A stretch of 9,808 nucleotides of DNA from assembly GCA_016735415.1 (NCBI GenBank), contig JAERRP010000781.1, positions 1 through 9,808 of the forward strand. The letters are read 5' to 3'. The translations under genes and the position numbers were made by a program. The stretch comes from Desulfobacterales bacterium. GTDB lineage: Bacteria > Desulfobacterota > Desulfobacteria > Desulfobacterales > UBA5852. The first letter of the stretch is position 1. Every line of letters begins with the position of its first letter. Shown piece after piece: positions 5,795-9,808 of the stretch. A model generated the notes under the pieces. It saw nothing but the letters and a program-made list of their open reading frames with translations. It had not been told where the DNA came from and searched no databases.

Positions 5795-5964
5795 TGGAAG
5801 GTGATTTCGGTATTCTTGACGTGGAAAACTTTGTCGGGCTGTTCGACTTTGACGGCCACTTTGCCGTTTTTGAACTCTTTGATGACAATTCCTTCAACCG
5901 CCCCGATCCAGAATGAATTAACGGTAAATTTGACGCGTTTGCCCATAAATGATTCTATTTCCAT
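5791..5964 (-). CDS. 57-residue protein coupled to the tyrosine recombinase
   Basis: The product is 57 residues, MEIESFMGKRVKFTVNSFWI to NTEITFQ. Alternating hydrophobic residues (VKFTV, GAVEGIVIKEF, GKVAVKV, KVFHVK) suggest a small five-stranded beta barrel of the SH3 or KOW type, which often binds nucleic acid or protein. I do not recognise a named family. The frame is open further upstream to 6090, but the ATG at 5964 is supported by GAAAGGA six bases ahead (5971-5977) and by the promoter at 6002-6029, which would lie within the longer version. The TGA stop overlaps the recombinase ATG by four bases, so the two are probably translated together. A role as an accessory factor for the recombinase is inferred only from this coupling. 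Confidence 0.75.
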   Translation of the reverse strand: MEIESFMGKRVKFTVNSFWIGAVEGIVIKEFKNGKVAVKVEQPDKVFHVKNTEITFQ

Positions 5965-6001
5965 TACGCATCCTTTCGTTAAAATTGCCAAGTTATCATT
6001 A

Positions 6002-6029
6002 AAAATAAACAAAAGTTGGCCAAAGTCAA
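6002..6029 (-). promoter_or_regulatory. Promoter of the 57-residue protein / recombinase operon
   Basis: On the minus strand TTGACT (plus 6024-6029) and TATTTT (plus 6002-6007) have a 16 bp spacer, in an AT-rich patch of a GC-rich region. The spacer begins with TTGGCCAA (plus 6016-6023), a perfect 8 bp palindrome. A start about 30 bp before the GAAAGGA site is consistent. Confidence 0.55.
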
Positions 6030-6030
6030 C

Positions 6031-6045
6031 CCGAAAACTTTTCGG
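6031..6045. promoter_or_regulatory. Perfect odd palindrome next to the -35 box
   Basis: CCGAAAACTTTTCGG has 7 bp arms around a single C. It lies immediately upstream of the TTGACT box of the recombinase operon promoter, where an operator could sit. Its role is inferred from position only. Confidence 0.4.
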
Positions 6046-6187
6046 CCGTCCAATATTTCCTGAAGCAGCACTTCTTTCCGGGATCCGCAACCGGGTACGC
6101 CGACGACGCTGTCAATCTTGCTCGACGCGTGTTTGTCAGGCCCCAGACGGCCGTTTCCAGCAGGTGCCGGTGCTGGCCTGGCGTCAA

Positions 6188-6216
6188 TTGACATATGGAT
6201 ATCCTACCATTAGGGT
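6188..6216 (+). promoter_or_regulatory. Candidate promoter of ercA
   Basis: A perfect TTGACA (6188-6193) is followed, after 17 bp, by TAGGGT (6211-6216), a poor -10 (3 of 6). The spacer contains GGATATCC, an 8 bp palindrome. The strong -35 with a weak -10 could mean an activator-dependent promoter. Confidence 0.4.
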
Positions 6217-6241
6217 TGTTTCAGGCGGTCCCCGTAAACCC

Positions 6242-6258
6242 GCCTGCCACCGGCAGGC
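6242..6258. other. GC-rich hairpin in the ercA leader
   Basis: GCCTGCC (6242-6248) pairs perfectly with GGCAGGC (6252-6258) around a three-base loop. It lies 25 bp before the ercA start with no T-run after it, so it could influence translation or transcript stability rather than end transcription. Confidence 0.45.
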
Positions 6259-6283
6259 CAACCTGCTGACACGTTGAGACACC

Positions 6284-7435
6284 ATGGACCAACTTCGAAA
6301 ATTCGTTTCCCCCGAGATCGTGTTCGGTGCCGGCGCCATTGAGTTGGCCGGCCGTTATGCCCGTAATCTGGGGGCCTCCAAGATCCTGCTGGTAACCGAT
6401 CCGGGGGTTCTTGCGGCCGGGTGGCCCGAAAAGGTTCTCCAATCCCTGGCCGCCGGGGGTGTCGCCCACGCTGTTTTTGCCGACATCAGCCCCAATCCCC
6501 GGGCGGAGGAGGTCATGCTGGGGGCCGAGCGCTATGAAACCGAAAACTGCGATGTCATCGTGGCCGTTGGCGGGGGCAGCCCCATGGATTGCGCCAAGGG
6601 TATCGGGATGGTCTCCACCAACGGCCGGCACGTGCTGGAGTTCGAAGGTGTCGACCGGGTGGATCTGCCCGGGCCGCCCCTGATCTGCATTCCCACGACC
6701 GCCGGCACCGCGTCCGATTTGTCCCAATTTGCCATCATCAGCAATCTTTACGAAAAAACCAAAGTCGTCATTATCAGCAAAACCGCCGTACCGGATGTGG
6801 CCCTGGTCGATCCGGTCACCACGACGACCATGGACGCCTATCTCACCGCCTGCACCGGCATGGACGCCCTGGTCCACGCGATTGAAGCCCTGGTGTCGAA
6901 TACCAGCAGCCCCCTCACCGACCTGCACGCCCTGGAGGCCATCCGATTGATTCACCGCTTCCTGCCCGAAGTACTCAATCGACCCGATGATATCGAATTG
7001 CGGACCCGGTTGATGCTGGGCAGCCTGGAGGCCGGCCTGGCCTTTTCCAATGCCAGTCTGGGTGCGGTGCACGCCATGTCCCACAGTCTCAGCGGGTGGC
7101 TGGACCTGGCGCACGGTGAGTGCAACAGCATCCTGATCGATCATGTCGTTCGTTTTAACTGGTCCGCCGCCGAAGAACGCTACCACCGGATAGGTCAGGC
7201 TATGGGGCTGGCCCTGGCAGACCAGCCCCCGGAGGAGGCCTGCGAAGCTGTCGTCGCCGCCATCACCAGGATCAAACAGAAGGTCGGCATCCGGCGTACT
7301 CTCAAGGACTGCGGGGTTGACCCTACGGATTTCTCCGCCCTGGCCCGCAACGCCATCAGCGATCCCTGCATGGCCACCAACCCTGTATGGCCCACGCGGC
7401 AGGATGTCGAGATGATTTATGAAGAAGCCCTCTGA
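6284..7435 (+). CDS. ercA: ErcA-type iron-containing alcohol dehydrogenase (regulatory)
   Basis: This is a full-length 383-residue class III metal-dependent alcohol dehydrogenase. The NAD-binding loop GGGSPMDCAKGI is at residues 96-107. Metal ligands expected for the family are all present: Asp194, His198, His263 and His277 (TACTGMDALVHA and DLAHGECN), with His267 near the active site. The N-terminus RKFVSPEIVFG, the segment TDPGVLAAGW, the stretch NGRHVLEFEGVD and the DLSQFAII segment are characteristic of the ErcA subgroup. In Pseudomonas aeruginosa, ErcA belongs to the system regulating ethanol oxidation together with histidine kinases. Here the downstream kinase gene begins 17 bases before the ercA stop, which supports the assignment. 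The start is ATG 6284 with only a weak GAGA upstream. Whether the protein is mainly an enzyme or a signal transducer cannot be decided from sequence, because the catalytic ligands are intact. Confidence 0.88.
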   Translation: MDQLRKFVSPEIVFGAGAIELAGRYARNLGASKILLVTDPGVLAAGWPEKVLQSLAAGGVAHAVFADISPNPRAEEVMLGAERYETENCDVIVAVGGGSPMDCAKGIGMVSTNGRHVLEFEGVDRVDLPGPPLICIPTTAGTASDLSQFAIISNLYEKTKVVIISKTAVPDVALVDPVTTTTMDAYLTACTGMDALVHAIEALVSNTSSPLTDLHALEAIRLIHRFLPEVLNRPDDIELRTRLMLGSLEAGLAFSNASLGAVHAMSHSLSGWLDLAHGECNSILIDHVVRFNWSAAEERYHRIGQAMGLALADQPPEEACEAVVAAITRIKQKVGIRRTLKDCGVDPTDFSALARNAISDPCMATNPVWPTRQDVEMIYEEAL

Positions 7436-9173
7436 TCAGCCCTCTTCCTTCGAACTGACCCGCAACCGCATCATCGGGCTGGGCGAACACACCACCCGCA
7501 AAAGCTACTATCCCCAGCTGCAGCAGCGCATCAGGGAAATCAAGCAGAGCGAGCTGCGCTACCGCGCACTGTTCGAAGACTCGCCGACCTCCCTGTGGGA
7601 GGAAGACTTCTCCCGGCTGAAACAGCATCTCGACCATCTCAAAGCCCGGGGCATTCACGACTTCAACGCCTACTTTCAGGAGCATCCCGAGGAAATCCTC
7701 AACTGCATCCGTAAAATACGCATCCGCGATGTCAACAAGGCCACTCTGGCCCTCTATGAAGCCGCCAGCAAAAAAGAACTGATGGCCAACCTCCGTCGCA
7801 TCATGTCGCTCTCGGATCTTGAGGTGCTGAAAAAAGAACTGGTGGCCATGGCCACCCGGGCCCACTTCGAAATCGAGTGCACCAACCTCACCCTCACGGG
7901 CAATTCCCGCCATTTACTGATCCGCTCCTCGATTCCGCCCGGCTACGAAAAAACCTGGGCCAAGGTCTTCGTGTCCGCCTTCGACATCACGGAACGCATC
8001 CGCGCGGACGAGGAAAAGAAGACCCTCGAAAGACAACTGCGCCAGGCCCAGAAAATGGAGGCCGTCGGCACCCTGGCCGGAGGGATTGCCCACGATTTCA
8101 ACAACATTCTCTCGGCGGTTATCGGTTTTACCGAGATGGCCCTGGAAGATGCCGCGTCGGACGCGTCTCTGCGGCACAACATGGAGCAGGTCCTCCAGGC
8201 CGGGATGCGCGCCAAGCACCTGGTCCAGCAGATTCTGGCCTTCAGCCGCCAGAGCGATCAGGAGATCCGGCCGGTCCAGTTGAAAAAAATTATCGCCGAG
8301 GCCTGCGAACTGCTCAGGGCCTCCCTGCCTTCGACCATCACGATCCGGACCGAACTCAAGACCAACGCTTTCACAATGGGTGATTCCACCCAGATGCACC
8401 AGGTTTTGATGAACCTGTGCACCAATGCCGGCCATGCCATGCGCGAGCAGGGCGGCACACTCACGATCGTGCTGGAAGAAGTCGCCGACGTACCAGCCTT
8501 GCGCACACAGCATCTGGGACTGACCGATGAAGCCTATATCCGCCTGGTGGTCAGTGATACCGGACACGGAATTCGGCCACAGATTATCGATCGCATTTTC
8601 GATCCTTTTTTTACCACCAAGGAGCATACCGAAGGCACCGGTATGGGACTCGCCGTGGCCCACGGCATCATCAAAAGCCACAAAGGCCTGATCGCGGTCG
8701 AAAGCCGTCCCGATGAAGGCACCACGTTCACCATCCTGCTGCCGCAGATCGCCAGCCCCGAATCCGGCCGCCGACCGGCGGGGGGGAATTTTCAGACCGG
8801 CCACGAACGCATTATCGTCGTGGACGACGAAGCCATGCTGGTTGATTTGAGCACCCAGCTTCTGAAACACCTGGGTTATACCGTCACGGCCTGTACCAGC
8901 AGCCTGGATGCGCTCAAGCGATTTCAGGCGGCCCCGGAAGACTTCGACCTGGACATCACGGACATGACCATGCCCCAGATGACCGGCAAGGAGCTGGCAT
9001 CTAAAATGCTGCGGATACGCGCTGACCTGCCCATCATTCTCTGCACCGGCTTCAGTGAAATCATCACCGAGGAAGCCGCCAAACAAGCCGGCATCCAAGC
9101 CTTCATCATGAAGCCGATCATCATGAAAGAGCTTTCGGACACCATTCGCAAGATCCTGGACCGGGATCCCTGA
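7419..9173 (+). CDS. Hybrid sensor histidine kinase, overlapping ercA
   Basis: The 584-residue cytoplasmic protein has no transmembrane segment. A PAS-like sensor region covers about 44-195, ending in the typical FDITERIRADEEK linker. The DHp helix carries phospho-accepting His225 in AGGIAHDFNNIL. The ATPase domain has the N box (Asn332, Asn336), G1 DTGHGI (Asp380), F-box FDPFFTTK, and G2 GTGMGL (406-411). A receiver domain fills about 463-582, with acidic residues Asp469 and Asp470, phospho-acceptor Asp515 (ITDMTMP), Thr543 and Lys565. No output domain follows, so phosphate must pass to another protein, or the receiver tunes the kinase. The AHDFNN type commonly controls NtrC-like or LuxR-like regulators. 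The start at 7419 overlaps the end of ercA by 17 bp in another frame, indicating translational coupling. By analogy it could be the ErcS-like partner sensing alcohol or a redox signal; this is inferred from position. Confidence 0.93.
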   Translation: MKKPSDQPSSFELTRNRIIGLGEHTTRKSYYPQLQQRIREIKQSELRYRALFEDSPTSLWEEDFSRLKQHLDHLKARGIHDFNAYFQEHPEEILNCIRKIRIRDVNKATLALYEAASKKELMANLRRIMSLSDLEVLKKELVAMATRAHFEIECTNLTLTGNSRHLLIRSSIPPGYEKTWAKVFVSAFDITERIRADEEKKTLERQLRQAQKMEAVGTLAGGIAHDFNNILSAVIGFTEMALEDAASDASLRHNMEQVLQAGMRAKHLVQQILAFSRQSDQEIRPVQLKKIIAEACELLRASLPSTITIRTELKTNAFTMGDSTQMHQVLMNLCTNAGHAMREQGGTLTIVLEEVADVPALRTQHLGLTDEAYIRLVVSDTGHGIRPQIIDRIFDPFFTTKEHTEGTGMGLAVAHGIIKSHKGLIAVESRPDEGTTFTILLPQIASPESGRRPAGGNFQTGHERIIVVDDEAMLVDLSTQLLKHLGYTVTACTSSLDALKRFQAAPEDFDLDITDMTMPQMTGKELASKMLRIRADLPIILCTGFSEIITEEAAKQAGIQAFIMKPIIMKELSDTIRKILDRDP

Positions 9174-9258
9174 AGCCGCGGCCGGGCAGTTCGGTTTCAT
9201 TCTGATTTTTTTGGGGAGGGGTACGCGTAACGCCGCTATCGGACTTTTTACGAATCCG

Positions 9259-9714
9259 TCAGTCTTCCGAGTCGACGCCGGGGAAGGTCTCCGCGGCCTC
9301 GGCGATCAGGGTTGCCAGGGCCTGACACAAGTGCGGGTAAGAGGTCGGGGTGGCGGCAAAACGGATGGGGCCGATATGCCCGCTGCACATATCGAAATCC
9401 GCTTCCGGCGACAGATTATCGTCCGGGAACAGTTTAATCTGCAAGGTAAACCTCGTCTGCTGCAATTGGATCCGGGTCAGACCGATCCGCCGCTTCGGGC
9501 AACACCTGCGTCCGATCCCCGGCGGCCGGGTTCGCTCTGCGCATATCCGAAATTCACTCAAAAGCCAAGCCCGAATCAAGATCCTGTCGGCGCATCCACG
9601 GTATCCAGGGCAACGCGCCCTTTCAACGCAATGCGACCCTATTGTCATTTCAAGTCCGGGTGGTCGGCAATTCGGCGGGGCCCCCGGCCGGACCGCGCGG
9701 CCCGGGGGCACCAT
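9259..9714 (-). CDS. Doubtful hypothetical protein
   Basis: A 151-codon open frame runs on the minus strand, and AAGGGG lies seven bases before its ATG. The last ~75 residues read like a real protein (FTLQIKLFPDDNLSPEADFD, PHLCQALATLIAEAAETFPG). The first half is rich in Arg, Pro and Cys and looks like translated noise. I recognise no family. The upper part may be shifted out of frame by sequence errors or decay, or the whole may be spurious. It would face the kinase gene convergently. Confidence 0.3.
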   Translation of the reverse strand: MVPPGRAVRPGAPPNCRPPGLEMTIGSHCVERARCPGYRGCADRILIRAWLLSEFRICAERTRPPGIGRRCCPKRRIGLTRIQLQQTRFTLQIKLFPDDNLSPEADFDMCSGHIGPIRFAATPTSYPHLCQALATLIAEAAETFPGVDSED

Positions 9715-9808
9715 GCGGCCGCCCCTTCATTGAAGCCGGTCGTAAATTAAATGCCCCCCCCGGTTTGCGAACGGCCGGCCCCCAAACCCACCCAACCCCC
9801 CCTTCAAA
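9715..9808. other. C-homopolymer-rich tail, no gene seen
   Basis: The last ~60 bases contain repeated runs of five to nine C, a pattern not seen elsewhere in the window. No coding frame, promoter or repeat related to the other elements is visible. It may be a low-quality contig edge. Confidence 0.4.

Noticed and set aside
4937..6277. 446-codon plus-strand ORF
   Set aside because: It runs across the opposite strand of the recombinase and the 57-residue gene, both of which have better motif or ribosome-binding evidence; its translation has no domain.
6221..7186. 321-codon minus-strand ORF opposite ercA
   Set aside because: The composition (Gly, Gln, His rich) is typical of an antisense shadow, and the plus strand encodes an unmistakable dehydrogenase.
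7914..9200. 428-codon minus-strand ORF opposite the hybrid kinase
   Set aside because: It is an antisense shadow of a clear kinase-receiver protein, with no domain of its own.
9174..9215. Intrinsic terminator after the kinase gene
   Set aside because: A T-run exists at 9204-9211 but no GC-rich stem stands directly in front of it.

Overview
The window looks like a chromosomal segment of a GC-rich Gram-negative bacterium. The lineage guess is a sulfate-reducing Desulfobacterota such as a Desulfosarcina relative. This is inferred from gene content: an ErcA-type iron alcohol dehydrogenase with a hybrid kinase, an HSDL2-like reductase, a DUF4124 protein, and palindromic intergenic repeats. No 16S rRNA or other phylogenetic marker is present. 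Pal and two or three signal-bearing envelope proteins establish an outer membrane.

Layout. At positions 1-1233 on the minus strand, an operon encodes an HSDL2-like short-chain dehydrogenase followed by an iron-containing alcohol dehydrogenase that runs off the left edge; a good sigma70-type promoter lies at 1298-1325. At 1478-3922 on the plus strand, three envelope or secreted genes follow: an unrecognised secreted protein, a small lipoprotein, and a DUF4124 protein. Between the last two, a 380 bp gap holds two adjacent long palindromic elements (2732-2893 and 2896-3042), the second flanked by an apparent direct repeat. At 4084-4665 on the minus strand is an orphan Pal lipoprotein. At 4921-5127 on the plus strand is a one-helix, Cys-rich small membrane protein that vaguely resembles NqrM. 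At 5189-5964 on the minus strand, a 57-residue protein is coupled by an ATGA overlap to a tyrosine recombinase that has only the catalytic domain. At 6284-9173 on the plus strand, ercA overlaps a hybrid sensor kinase, an arrangement like the alcohol-sensing ErcA/ErcS pair of pseudomonads. The right end (9174-9808) holds only a doubtful minus-strand ORF and then a C-homopolymer-rich tail that may be a contig edge.

How it fits together. Two alcohol dehydrogenase family proteins and a histidine kinase suggest alcohol/aldehyde metabolism and sensing on both sides of a cluster of envelope genes. The least ordinary content is the intergenic DNA. A related repeat end (TA[A/G]GGG..TC[G/A]C.. followed by an A-rich stretch) recurs near 2732, 2893, 4086 and 5181, with a short match at 4888. 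In three places it starts exactly at the stop codon of a gene. This looks like a non-autonomous mobile or terminator-like repeat family rather than random intergenic sequence.
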